DNA of 64,000 nucleotides, from NCBI RefSeq assembly GCF_003570885.1, contig NZ_QXJC01000003.1, forward strand, positions 806,001-870,000, read 5' to 3'. A program made the translations under genes and the position numbers. Below are positions 1-8,412 of this stretch, piece by piece. How positions within the stretch are numbered: the first letter of the stretch is position 1; the number at the start of each line of letters is the position of its first letter. Below the pieces are notes generated by a model. That model ran no database searches and was not told the DNA's origin. It was given only the letters and a program-made list of their open reading frames with translations. The DNA comes from Simplicispira hankyongi (GTDB taxonomy: Bacteria > Pseudomonadota > Gammaproteobacteria > Burkholderiales > Burkholderiaceae_C).

Positions 1-1
1 C

Positions 2-460
2 GTGGGCACGCTCGTCTTCACACTCGAATTCACGCTGGCGCGGCATCTGTTCTGCCGCTACGGCTGCGCCGTCGGCCTGTTCCAGAGCCTGGCCTGGATG
101 GCCAACCCCAAGGCCATGGTGGTGTCGTTCACCCGCACGCGCGCCCGCGAATGCAAAACCTGTGAGGTGATGCCGGCAAGCCGCGTGCCGCTCGCACCCG
201 CCACACCAGCGCTGGCCCGCACCGGTCCCATTGGGCGGCCCGCAATGCCCAGCGGCAGCGCTTGCGACCACGCCTGCCCCATGCGCCTGAACCCGCGCAA
301 CATCAAACGCATGATGTTTGCCTGCGTGCAGTGCGGCCAATGCCTCAGCGCCTGCGACGCCACGCAAACCCACCAGGGCCGCACCCCAACGCTGCAATGG
401 AAGATCGGTGACGAGGCGGTGCGGGAAACCATGCGCCACAAGCGCGAGGGAGTTCACTGA
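2..460 (+). CDS. 4Fe-4S ferredoxin-type membrane protein, C-terminal part (truncated by window edge)
   Basis: Only the C-terminal ~150 residues are present; the frame is open through the left edge. The fragment contains CRYGCAVGLFQS, CKTCEV, CDHACPM and CVQCGQCLSACD. These cysteine clusters are typical of the NapH/CcoG/NosR polyferredoxin group, in which [4Fe-4S] clusters follow a transmembrane domain. Its TGA overlaps the norD ATG by one base, so the two are translationally coupled. By context it is probably an electron-transfer or maturation accessory of the nitric oxide reductase cluster. Family membership is read from the cysteine motifs; the nor-specific role is inference. The first CxxxC-like motif (RYGCAVG) differs from the usual CPxG form. 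Confidence 0.75.
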   Translation: MGTLVFTLEFTLARHLFCRYGCAVGLFQSLAWMANPKAMVVSFTRTRARECKTCEVMPASRVPLAPATPALARTGPIGRPAMPSGSACDHACPMRLNPRNIKRMMFACVQCGQCLSACDATQTHQGRTPTLQWKIGDEAVRETMRHKREGVH

Positions 461-2307
461 TGGAAGAATGGATTGGCCAATGGTGGCACCGCGCCATCAC
501 CCGCATGGCGGCGACGCCGCCCAACCCCGAGCGTGTGCTGCTCAGCGACGTGCAGCGCAGCATCGCGCTGCTCTACCGCGCCGGCGGGGGCGACGCTGCG
601 GTGCGCGTGGCGCCCGCCGCTGCGTCGCGCCACCACGGCCCGCGCCGCTTTCTTGAGCGCGTGGCCGGCAGCAACCAGCGCTGCGCGCAAAGCCGCCTGG
701 ACCCCGAGGTGCTGGCCTTGCCGCCCGAAATCGGCGTGTTTGACCAGCGCGCCCTCAACCACGACCTGTACCTGTGGCTGGCGGCGCTGGCCGCCGTGTT
801 TGAACCCACCGGCGACTGGATTGCCGACAACCGCGCCGCCACCAGCCGCGCCCTGCAGCGCTTTGCCGGGCTGCGCAGCCGACACGCCGCGCTGGTGCAG
901 GCGCACCTGGCGCAGCGCCCGCCGCTGGCCAGCCTGCGCGCGGCCAGCATGCCCTTCGAGGCCGCTGTGCAGGCGGCGCTGCGCGGGCAAGACCACGGCC
1001 CGCTGTTCGTGCAGCCCGGCCACGTGGCGCCCGTATGGCTCTGGCTGGCCGCCGATGTGCCAGCGCAGGACAGTGCGGCGCCCGCGCCGGCAAGCGCTGC
1101 AGGCGCCGGCCCAGACCCCGACGCCGAGCACGACCCCAGCGCCCCCGACGAAGCCAGCGAGCGCCGCCGCCGCGCCAAGCGCGCGGACAGCGAAAGCGAA
1201 CGCCCGCCCATGCTCGTCGGACCGAAGATGGAATCCGTCACCACCTGGAGCGAATTCGTGCGCCTGGCGCGCGGCAACGACGACGAGCCCGATCCCAACG
1301 CCAACGCCGCCGCCGACGACATGGACACGCTGACCCTGGCGCGCGGCAAGCAGACCACGGCGTCGCGCGTCAAGTTCGACCTCGACCTGCCCAGCGCCAG
1401 CGAGGACGACCAGCCCCTCGGCCCCGGCCGCAAGACCCCCGAATGGGACTGGCGCCGCCGCGCGCTGCTGCCCGACCACTGCGCCGTGCAGTGCCTGGTC
1501 ACCCTGCCGCCAGCGCCTTTCGTGCCGGCACCGGCCTTGCGCGCCACCGCCCACCGGGTGCGCCGGCGCCTCGAAGTGCTGCGCGCCGCGCCGCGCTGCA
1601 TCAAGGCCCAGCAAAGCGGCGACGAACTCGACCTCGACGCCTGGGTGCGCTTCCAGACCGAAGCGCGCGGCGGCGTGCAGCACAGCGATGCGCCCCCCAT
1701 CTACAGCCGGCGCGAGCACGGCGAGCGCAGCCTCGCCACGCTGCTGCTGGCCGACCTGTCGCTCTCCACCGACGCCTACGCCACCTCGGACGCCCGCGTG
1801 ATCGACGTGATCCGCGACGCGCTGTACGTGTTTGGCGAGGCGCTGTCCGGCACTGGCGACGCCTTCGAGATGCTGGGCTTCAGCTCGGTGCGCCGCCAGC
1901 ATGTGCGCATCCAGCACATCAAGGGCTTTGGCGAGCGCTGGGGCGAGGCGGTGCGCGCCCGCGTCGGTGCCTTGAAACCCGGCTTCTACACCCGCATGGG
2001 CGCCGCCGTGCGCGACGCCACCCGGCGCCTCGCTGCCCGGCCCGAGCGCCAGCGCCTGCTGCTGGTGCTGACCGACGGCAAACCCAACGACCTCGACATC
2101 TACGAAGGCCGCTACGGCCTGGAAGACACGCGCCATGCCATCCAGGAAGCGCGCGAAGCCGGCCTCACCCCCTTCTGCGTCACCATCGACCACGAAGCGC
2201 ACGCCTACCTGCCCCTGCTGTTTGGCAGCAACGGCTACGCCTTGGTGCGCCAGCCGCAGGAACTCACCCGCCGGCTCACGCAGGCCTGGGTGGCGCTGGC
2301 GCGCTGA
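460..2307 (+). CDS. norD: Nitric oxide reductase activation protein NorD (VWA domain)
   Basis: This 615-residue protein has the NorD layout: an N-terminal helical region, an acidic and Arg/Ala-rich low-complexity middle (about residues 200-320), and a C-terminal von Willebrand A domain. The VWA MIDAS motif is visible as DLSLST, followed by a conserved threonine (YTRMGAA) and LTDGKPND. NorD works with the MoxR-type AAA ATPase NorQ to insert or activate the non-haem iron of the cytochrome c-type NO reductase NorBC in denitrification. The start ATG overlaps the TGA of the upstream Fe-S gene, so both belong to one operon reading in from the left. norQ and norCB would be expected outside the window. 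The gene is followed by a hairpin repeat rather than another nor gene. Confidence 0.9.
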   Translation: MEEWIGQWWHRAITRMAATPPNPERVLLSDVQRSIALLYRAGGGDAAVRVAPAAASRHHGPRRFLERVAGSNQRCAQSRLDPEVLALPPEIGVFDQRALNHDLYLWLAALAAVFEPTGDWIADNRAATSRALQRFAGLRSRHAALVQAHLAQRPPLASLRAASMPFEAAVQAALRGQDHGPLFVQPGHVAPVWLWLAADVPAQDSAAPAPASAAGAGPDPDAEHDPSAPDEASERRRRAKRADSESERPPMLVGPKMESVTTWSEFVRLARGNDDEPDPNANAAADDMDTLTLARGKQTTASRVKFDLDLPSASEDDQPLGPGRKTPEWDWRRRALLPDHCAVQCLVTLPPAPFVPAPALRATAHRVRRRLEVLRAAPRCIKAQQSGDELDLDAWVRFQTEARGGVQHSDAPPIYSRREHGERSLATLLLADLSLSTDAYATSDARVIDVIRDALYVFGEALSGTGDAFEMLGFSSVRRQHVRIQHIKGFGERWGEAVRARVGALKPGFYTRMGAAVRDATRRLAARPERQRLLLVLTDGKPNDLDIYEGRYGLEDTRHAIQEAREAGLTPFCVTIDHEAHAYLPLLFGSNGYALVRQPQELTRRLTQAWVALAR

Positions 2308-2321
2308 AGACTATTAAAACA

Positions 2322-2353
2322 ATAGCTTGCAGCGCATACCAGATATGCGCTAG
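2322..2353 (+). repeat. 32-nt hairpin-core interspersed repeat, copy 1 (after norD)
   Basis: The core begins ATAGC and ends GCGCTAG. Inverted arms AGCGCATA (2331-2338) and TATGCGCT (2344-2351) enclose a 5-nt loop. It is preceded by an A-rich AAAACA and followed by AGGCC and another A-rich stretch. It lies 14 bp after the norD stop and could act as a transcription attenuator. Compared with the copy at 61921, both arms carry a matching base change, which supports a conserved hairpin. The rest of 2354-2528 has no gene that I can support. Confidence 0.8.
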
Positions 2354-2528
2354 AGGCCTAAAACACCTAAAAATTTACTTGCTTCGGGCGCGCTGTCGCA
2401 AAAGGCGGGGCCAGGCTGCAGTCGGCCGCGAACGCTGTGCCCTGTTTTCCGACCCCCCTGCCTGCGCCGCGCGCGCTGCTGACACCGTGGCCGAGCGCAG
2501 CGGTGGCCCAAGGGGCTGCTCGGCTCCC

Positions 2529-3629
2529 TCAGCGCCGCAGCCAGCCAGGCACCTTGAAACGCACGATGGCCAGATAGGCCGCGACGTAGCTGACGACAAA
2601 CAGGCCGCAGCACACCATCAGCACCGGCGTGTTGTTCCAGAACATCACGGCCGGCGCCACCGTCAGCATGGTGAAGCCCCACAGCCACGGCGAAGTGCGG
2701 TTGTTGCGCATCAAGAGGCGGCGCGATTCGTCGTCGTGGAACACGCTGCGCACGATACGCCGGTAGATCAGTTGGTGGAAATGCAGCGCATCCGCCACGC
2801 CCGGTGAAGTGCCGCGCGCCGCCTTGCGGTAGATGGAAAACACCGTCTCCCACACCGGGTAGATCAGCAGCAGCATCGGAAACCAGGGCGAGACATCGCT
2901 GTTGCGCTGCACCAGCGACAGGCTGGCCAGCGCAATCACCACGCCCCAGATATAGGCCCCGCCATCGCCCGCAAAAAGCAGGCCGCGCGGGTAGTTCCAG
3001 ACCAGAAAGCCGGCCGTCGCCGCCGCCGTGGACACCAGCAGCGCGGCCATGGCCCGGTCGCCCACCTGCATGGCGACATGGGCCAGCGCCAGGCAGACGA
3101 TCAGCGCGACCATGCCGGCCAGGCCGTTGTAGCCATCGATCAGGTTGAAGGCGTGCGGCAGGCCGGCGATGGCCAGCACGGCGATGGCCATGCCCAGCCA
3201 GGGGGCGGCGAGCAGCGCCCTATCCACGTAGCCGATGCCCAGGCGGTGCACCGAGATACCCAGCAGCGCCACCGCCAGAATGCCCGACAGCGCCGTCAGC
3301 GCCAGGCGGTAGCGAACCGACAGGCGCTGGGTGACGTCTTCGGCAATGCCCCCAAGCGCAGCCGGCAACAGTGCCACGCCCCAGCCCGCCACCCAAGGCC
3401 CCAGGCGCAACGCGCCCGGGTCCCCATGCGCCGCTTGCACCGCGCCAAACGCCCAACTCCCCAAAACCCCCGCGAGCACTGCCACGCCGCCCAGGCGCGA
3501 CACTTCCCCAGCGTGAAACCGCTGGGGCATGCTTTGCCCGTAGCGCCGGGCGTGGCCCGAGAGCCATCGCAGCACCAGCGCTCCGCCAACAGCCGATAAC
3601 AGAAAAGCCAGCACAGACAACAAGATCAT
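2529..3629 (-). CDS. WecA/MraY-family undecaprenyl-phosphate sugar-1-phosphate transferase
   Basis: This is a polytopic membrane protein of 366 residues, the usual size for the MraY/WecA/TagO family. Diagnostic segments are GGIAEDVTQRLSVRYRL (family aspartate region), NLIDGYNGLAG (the D-x-x-NG catalytic loop) and FAGDGGAYIWG. Members transfer a HexNAc-1-phosphate from a UDP-sugar to undecaprenyl phosphate on the cytoplasmic face and so start O-antigen or capsule repeat synthesis. The ATG at 3629 overlaps the TGA of the upstream glycosyltransferase (ATGA), so the two are co-transcribed. The sugar specificity cannot be read from sequence. The C-terminal ~80 residues add two more hydrophobic segments. 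Confidence 0.88.
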   Translation of the reverse strand: MILLSVLAFLLSAVGGALVLRWLSGHARRYGQSMPQRFHAGEVSRLGGVAVLAGVLGSWAFGAVQAAHGDPGALRLGPWVAGWGVALLPAALGGIAEDVTQRLSVRYRLALTALSGILAVALLGISVHRLGIGYVDRALLAAPWLGMAIAVLAIAGLPHAFNLIDGYNGLAGMVALIVCLALAHVAMQVGDRAMAALLVSTAAATAGFLVWNYPRGLLFAGDGGAYIWGVVIALASLSLVQRNSDVSPWFPMLLLIYPVWETVFSIYRKAARGTSPGVADALHFHQLIYRRIVRSVFHDDESRRLLMRNNRTSPWLWGFTMLTVAPAVMFWNNTPVLMVCCGLFVVSYVAAYLAIVRFKVPGWLRR

Positions 3630-4432
3630 GGGGAGCCGATGCTACCTGTAGGCCCTGTGTCCGTTTGCAACAACTGGCGCGCCTGCCGGTACACCGGCGA
3701 GCGCCACAGGCGCAGCAGGCTGCGCACATGCCAGCGCAGATGCCGCCACTGGCGGCGGCTTGCGCGCGCGCCCGTGTGCAGCACCTTTGCATCGGCCCGC
3801 ACCAGCGCCAGGCCGAGCAGCCGCAGCCGCAGGCACAGGTCCACGTCCTCGCAGTACATGAAATAGCGCTCATCGAAGCCGCCCAGTTGCTCCCAGGCCG
3901 CCCGCGGCAGCAGCAGGCAGGCCGCATTGACCCAATCGCGCCGGCGCTCCGTCCGCCCCAGCAGGCGGCGGCGCAGCAGCGCGCCCGGCGTCGGCAGCGC
4001 CCGCTCGCTGTCCTGAAGCTGCCCCTGTGCATCCACCTGCACGGGGTAGGCACAGCCGACACCAGCACCCGCGCCGGCACGCACCAGGGCGGCAAACGGA
4101 TCGCTCCCCAACAACTGCACATCGGGGTTGAGCACGCACAACCACGGCTCGGTGGCGCCTTTCAGGGCCAGGTTGTGGTTGGCACCAAAGCCGCGCGGCC
4201 TGCTATTGCGCAGCAGCTCCAACGCAAAGGGCCAGCCCTGGGGCGGCGCCACAGGCTCGGCTTCGGGAATATTGAGCGTCAGCACCACACGGCGCACGCG
4301 CTCGGCACTGTAGTGCGCCAGTTGCTGCAGCAGCCCCTGCACACAGGCACCATGGCCATGGCTGACGATAGAGACCACCACCGCCTGCGCATCTGTGGCT
4401 GGAAAGGGCGTGTGGGCAATCGAGGGCGGCAT
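3626..4432 (-). CDS. GT2 family glycosyltransferase (rhamnosyltransferase WbbL-like)
   Basis: The protein has 268 residues, starting at MPPSIAHT (ATG at 4432). The open frame extends much further upstream, but that extension runs antisense to the divergent methyltransferase gene and is not credible. Features of a GT-A fold are AVVVSIVSHGHG, GFGANHNLAL, LNPDVQL (DxD-like) and MYCEDVDLCLRLRL, which is the ED-x-D acceptor/base motif of WbbL-type rhamnosyltransferases. It probably adds a rhamnose from dTDP-rhamnose to the lipid-linked primer made by the WecA-like protein, whose gene it overlaps by 4 bp. Supply of dTDP-rhamnose by the rfb genes at 30-33.6 kb fits, but the substrate is inferred. 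Confidence 0.85.
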   Translation of the reverse strand: MPPSIAHTPFPATDAQAVVVSIVSHGHGACVQGLLQQLAHYSAERVRRVVLTLNIPEAEPVAPPQGWPFALELLRNSRPRGFGANHNLALKGATEPWLCVLNPDVQLLGSDPFAALVRAGAGAGVGCAYPVQVDAQGQLQDSERALPTPGALLRRRLLGRTERRRDWVNAACLLLPRAAWEQLGGFDERYFMYCEDVDLCLRLRLLGLALVRADAKVLHTGARASRRQWRHLRWHVRSLLRLWRSPVYRQARQLLQTDTGPTGSIGSP

Positions 4433-4498
4433 GAAGCCGGTATTGTCACCGGTCGCTGCGGGCCATTTGCCCAACTGCGGCCAGCGATAATCCAGCGG

Positions 4499-7400
4499 AT
4501 GACGCAATCCATCGACGACCTGCACGTCTATCTGCGCACCATTCAAGAAGGCGAACGCACCTCGCTTTCGGTGCTGGCCAGCCTTGTTCCCGAAGGGGCC
4601 CGCGTGCTCGATCTCGGCTGCGGCAGTGGCGCACTGGGCGGGTATTTGGCGCAAACACGCAAGGCCCAGTGCGACGGCCTGACCTGGAGCGAGGCCGAGG
4701 CGCAGCACGCACGCCCCCACTACGGCCGGGTGGTCGTCGACGACCTGGAGCGCTGCGACCTCACCGCCACCTTTGCCGGCGAGCGCTACGACGCCATCGT
4801 CTGCGCCGATGTGCTGGAACACCTCAGCCGCCCCGAGCGCGTACTGGCCGCCTGCCGCGATCTGCTCACACCGGGCGGCCACGTGCTGATCTCGGTGCCC
4901 AACGCCGGCTACAGCGGCCTGGTGGCCGAGCTGCTGCAAGGCGAGTTCCGCTACCGCGAAGAAGGTCTGCTCGACCGCACCCACCTGCGCTTTTTCACGC
5001 GCCGCTCGCTGCGGCGGTTTTTGCGTGGCGAACACTGGGCACTCGAATCACTGGACACCATCACGCGCGCCCTGCCCGATTCAGAGTTCAGCGTCCCCTT
5101 TGACAGCCTGCCCCCACCCGTCGCCAGCGCCCTGCTCGCCTCGCCCGATGCGCTGACCTACCAGTTCATCGCCGTGGCACGGCCGCTGGCCGTTGGCGCC
5201 ATGGCGGCGGCCGATGCCGAAGCGGCCGCGGAGGAGGCAGAGGACACGCAAGACCGCGCCGCGCTCGCCGACGCCCGCTTCACCGCAGAGCTGTACCTCG
5301 GCCAAAACGGCCAGTTTGACGAGGCGCGCAAGCTCACCGCGACCGGTCGCATTGGCGCACTGGACCAGACCGTTGCCTTTGCCATTCCGGCCGGCACCGC
5401 CATCGACTGCCTGCGCCTGGACCCGGCCGACCGCCCCGGCTTTCTGCATTTGCATGGCATCGACTTGCGAAGTGCCGCTGGCGACACGCTCTGGCACTGG
5501 CAGGCCGACCCCGCAGCGCCTTCGCTGCTGGCGGGCGCGCCGCACAGCAGCATCGTCTGGCACACGCCGCTGGCGGCGCAAAGCGGGCCCAATCTGCTGC
5601 TGCTCTCGGGCGACGACCCCTGGTTCACGCTCCCCATTGCGCCCGATCTGCTCGCCCAGGCGACCGCCAGCGGCGCGGCTCTGACGCTGCGACTGGGCTG
5701 GCCCATGTCGGCCGACTACCTCGCCCTGGCGGGCGCCGTCCAGCCGCTGCATGAGATGCTGGCCCAGGAGCGCGCCGAGCATGCCCAGACCAGCCAGCAA
5801 ATTGACACTCTGCGCGGCACGCTCAGCCAGGCGCAAAGCCGCAATGCGGTCCTGGAAGAAGTCGGCACGGCGGCGCAGCGGGAGCACGCGCGTTGGCAAA
5901 CACAGGCCCAGCGCCTGCAGCGCGATTACGACCAACTGGCCGACCACCTGCGCACCATCGAGCAATCCACCGTCTTTCGCGCCACGCGCCCCCTCGTTCA
6001 CACCAAAATGCGCATCGACCGCCTGCTGGGCCGCAACCAGACCCCTGCCCCCGCGCCTGAGCCTGTGCCGATGGCTGCCAGCCCGCACCCGGTCGATGTC
6101 ATCGTGCCGGTCTACCGGGGCCTGGCCGACACCCAGCTGTGCATCGACTCTGCCCTGGCAAGCCCTTGCACCGCAGCGTGGCGGCTCATCGTCATCAACG
6201 ATGCCAGCCCGGAGCCCGAAGTCACCGCCTGGCTGCGCGAACGCGCGGCCAATGAGCCGCGCATGCTGCTGCTGGAGAACGAAAACAACCTCGGCTTCGT
6301 CGGCACCGTGAACCGCGGCATGGCGCTGTCAAACGACAACGACGTGCTGCTGCTCAACAGCGACACCGAAGTCGCCAACGACTGGCTCGACCGCCTGCGC
6401 CGCGCCGCCTACAGCGACGCCAAAGTGGCCAGCGTCACGCCGTTCTCGAACAACGCCACCATCTGCAGCTACCCGCGCTTTTGCAAGGAGAACCCGCTGC
6501 CTGCGGGCATGACGACGCAAGCCCTGGACGCCCTGTGTGCCCAAACCAACGCCGGCGCCGTGGTCGATGTGCCCACCGGCATTGGCTTTTGCATGTACAT
6601 CCGGCGCGACTGCCTGGCGCAGGTCGGCCTGTTCGATACCGAGAATTTCGGCAAAGGCTACGGCGAAGAGAACGACTTTTGCCAGCGTGCCTTCGAAGCC
6701 GGCTGGCGCAACCTGCACGCGCTCGACACCTTCGTGCTGCACACCGGCGGCGTCAGCTTTGGCGAGAGCAAAAGCCCGCGCGAACGCGCCGCCATGGAAA
6801 CCCTGCGCCGCCTGCACCCACGCTACGAGGCGGCCGTACACCAGTTCCTGGCGCGCGACCCGGCCGCGCCCTATCGGCTGGCGCTCGATGTGGCCCGCAT
6901 CGCGTCTACAGGCCTGCCTGTGGTGCTCGCCGTGCTGCACGACCGCGCCGGCGGCACCGTGCGCCACGTGCGCGAACTGGCCGCGCACCTGCACGGCCAA
7001 CTGCAAATGCTCACCCTCACCCCGGCGCCCGAACGCAGCGTGCTGCTGCAAATGGCCGGCAAGGACGAAGCCTTTGCCTTGCGCTTTCGGGTGGACGACC
7101 AGTGGCCCGAGCTGCTGCAGGCGCTGCGCCAGCTCGGCGTGCGGCATGTGCACTTCCACCACCTGCTCGGCCATGACCCGCAGGTCGCTCAGTTGCCTTT
7201 GCAACTGGGCGTGGCATACGACTTCACCGCGCACGACTTCTACGCCTACTGCACCCACATCTCGCTGACCGGCAACGACAACCGCTTTGCCGGCGACCCG
7301 GCCCCCGGCACCTGCGCCTGCTGCCAGCCGGGCGACCCGGCACCAGCCGGTGGCGGCAGCGTGGCAGACTGGCGCCACCGCAACCAGCATCTGCTCACCG

Positions 7401-8293
7401 GCGCCCGCTGGGTACTGGCACCAAGCCGCGACGCCGCCCGGCGCATCGCCGCCTTCGCCCCTGGTGCACGGGTGCTGGCGGTACCGCACACCGACGTGCA
7501 GACTGCGCAGTTGCTGCCCACTCCCGCGCCCGCGCCCCTCGCGCCCCAAGCTCCGCTCAAGGTCGTCGTCCTTGGCGCGCTCAGCGCCATCAAGGGCGCC
7601 GACGTGCTTGAAGCCGTGGCCCTGGAAGCCGCCCGCCAGGGCGCGCCGGTGGAGTTCCACCTGCTGGGCTACGCCTACCGCAACCTGCAGACCCAGCCGC
7701 GCGCGCACCTGAGCGTGCACGGCGCTTACGAAGACGACGACCTGCCCGGCCTGCTGCAGTGGCTGCAGCCCGACCTGGTGTGGTTTCCGGCCCAATGGCC
7801 CGAGACCTACAGCTACACCTTGAGCGCCAGCCTGCAACAGGGCCTGCCGGTGGTCGCACCGGATCTCGGCGCCTTCCGCGAGCGCCTCGCTGGGCGGCCA
7901 TGGAGCTGGGTCGCACCGTGGGACCAGAGCGCCCGCGACTGGCTTGCCTTTTTCACCCAGATCCGCGCGCAAAACTTCCTGCCCGGTACGCCGCCGCAAG
8001 CTCCAGCAGAACCCACCGGCCTGCCCCAGCGCGCCGACTGGCATTACGACACCCAGTACCTCGCGGGCCTGGCTGGCGCCGGCCCGCTCGGCGGTGCGGC
8101 GGCTGGCAGCCCCGCCCTGTCGCTCGCGTTCCTCGACGCGCACCGCGTGCGCAGCCAGGGCGCTGCTGCCGGCGCCCGCTCCGCGGTGCTCATGGGCGTG
8201 GTGTGGCTGCGCTCGCTGCCGGTGCTGCGTGGTGTGGCGCGGCGCATTCCGCAGCATTGGCAGACCCGGGTGAAGAACTGGCTGCGGGCCTGA
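4499..8293 (+). CDS. Multidomain methyltransferase / GT2 / GT4-like glycosyltransferase
   Basis: A single frame of 1264 residues starting at MTQSIDDLHVYL. Residues ~1-210 form a class I SAM methyltransferase (VLDLGCGSGALGGYL near 35, then DVLEHLSRPERVL). Residues ~220-420 have no motif I recognise. Residues ~430-510 are a Gln/Glu/Arg-rich probable coiled coil. Residues ~531-800 are a GT2 domain (DVIVPVYRG, NLGFVGTVNRG, LLNSDTEV, GYGEENDFCQRA). Residues ~805-1264 look like a GT-B (GT4-like) domain, with VVVLGALSAIKG near 1021 and a cysteine pair CACC before it. Proteins of this type elongate and modify surface polysaccharides in the cytoplasm. The gene is divergent from the WbbL-like gene and convergent with the next methyltransferase gene. 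Linkage and substrate are unknown. Confidence 0.85.
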   Translation: MTQSIDDLHVYLRTIQEGERTSLSVLASLVPEGARVLDLGCGSGALGGYLAQTRKAQCDGLTWSEAEAQHARPHYGRVVVDDLERCDLTATFAGERYDAIVCADVLEHLSRPERVLAACRDLLTPGGHVLISVPNAGYSGLVAELLQGEFRYREEGLLDRTHLRFFTRRSLRRFLRGEHWALESLDTITRALPDSEFSVPFDSLPPPVASALLASPDALTYQFIAVARPLAVGAMAAADAEAAAEEAEDTQDRAALADARFTAELYLGQNGQFDEARKLTATGRIGALDQTVAFAIPAGTAIDCLRLDPADRPGFLHLHGIDLRSAAGDTLWHWQADPAAPSLLAGAPHSSIVWHTPLAAQSGPNLLLLSGDDPWFTLPIAPDLLAQATASGAALTLRLGWPMSADYLALAGAVQPLHEMLAQERAEHAQTSQQIDTLRGTLSQAQSRNAVLEEVGTAAQREHARWQTQAQRLQRDYDQLADHLRTIEQSTVFRATRPLVHTKMRIDRLLGRNQTPAPAPEPVPMAASPHPVDVIVPVYRGLADTQLCIDSALASPCTAAWRLIVINDASPEPEVTAWLRERAANEPRMLLLENENNLGFVGTVNRGMALSNDNDVLLLNSDTEVANDWLDRLRRAAYSDAKVASVTPFSNNATICSYPRFCKENPLPAGMTTQALDALCAQTNAGAVVDVPTGIGFCMYIRRDCLAQVGLFDTENFGKGYGEENDFCQRAFEAGWRNLHALDTFVLHTGGVSFGESKSPRERAAMETLRRLHPRYEAAVHQFLARDPAAPYRLALDVARIASTGLPVVLAVLHDRAGGTVRHVRELAAHLHGQLQMLTLTPAPERSVLLQMAGKDEAFALRFRVDDQWPELLQALRQLGVRHVHFHHLLGHDPQVAQLPLQLGVAYDFTAHDFYAYCTHISLTGNDNRFAGDPAPGTCACCQPGDPAPAGGGSVADWRHRNQHLLTGARWVLAPSRDAARRIAAFAPGARVLAVPHTDVQTAQLLPTPAPAPLAPQAPLKVVVLGALSAIKGADVLEAVALEAARQGAPVEFHLLGYAYRNLQTQPRAHLSVHGAYEDDDLPGLLQWLQPDLVWFPAQWPETYSYTLSASLQQGLPVVAPDLGAFRERLAGRPWSWVAPWDQSARDWLAFFTQIRAQNFLPGTPPQAPAEPTGLPQRADWHYDTQYLAGLAGAGPLGGAAAGSPALSLAFLDAHRVRSQGAAAGARSAVLMGVVWLRSLPVLRGVARRIPQHWQTRVKNWLRA

Positions 8294-8320
8294 GAGGGGG
8301 TTTTCGTGCCCAACATTCCG

Positions 8321-8376
8321 GCAGTGGGGTCAGAGCACGAGTTTCGCTGCGCGAAATCGTGATCTGACCCCACTGC
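8321..8376. repeat. REP-like long palindrome between convergent genes
   Basis: Arms GCAGTGGGGTCAGA (8321-8334) and TCTGACCCCACTGC (8363-8376) are perfect over 14 bp. An inner stem (CACGA and TTTCGC against GCGAAA and CGTG) makes nearly the whole 56 nt one hairpin. It sits between two converging genes and probably terminates both. From memory, GGGGTCAGA...TCTGACCCC palindromes resemble REP sequences mobilised by IS200-like Y1 transposases (RAYT). No such transposase is present in the window. Confidence 0.8.
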
Positions 8377-8412
8377 CTGCGCTGAGCCCGCTGCCTGCGC
8401 CGGTCACCGGTC

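Noticed and set aside
454-2202. 582-residue minus-strand ORF opposite norD
   Set aside because: It has His/Gly/Ala/Val-rich antisense composition with no motif, while the plus strand encodes a clear VWA protein.
3371-4498. Long N-terminal extension of the multidomain glycosyltransferase frame
   Set aside because: It runs antisense to the WecA-like and WbbL-like genes, has shadow-type composition, and the methyltransferase domain starts cleanly at 4499.
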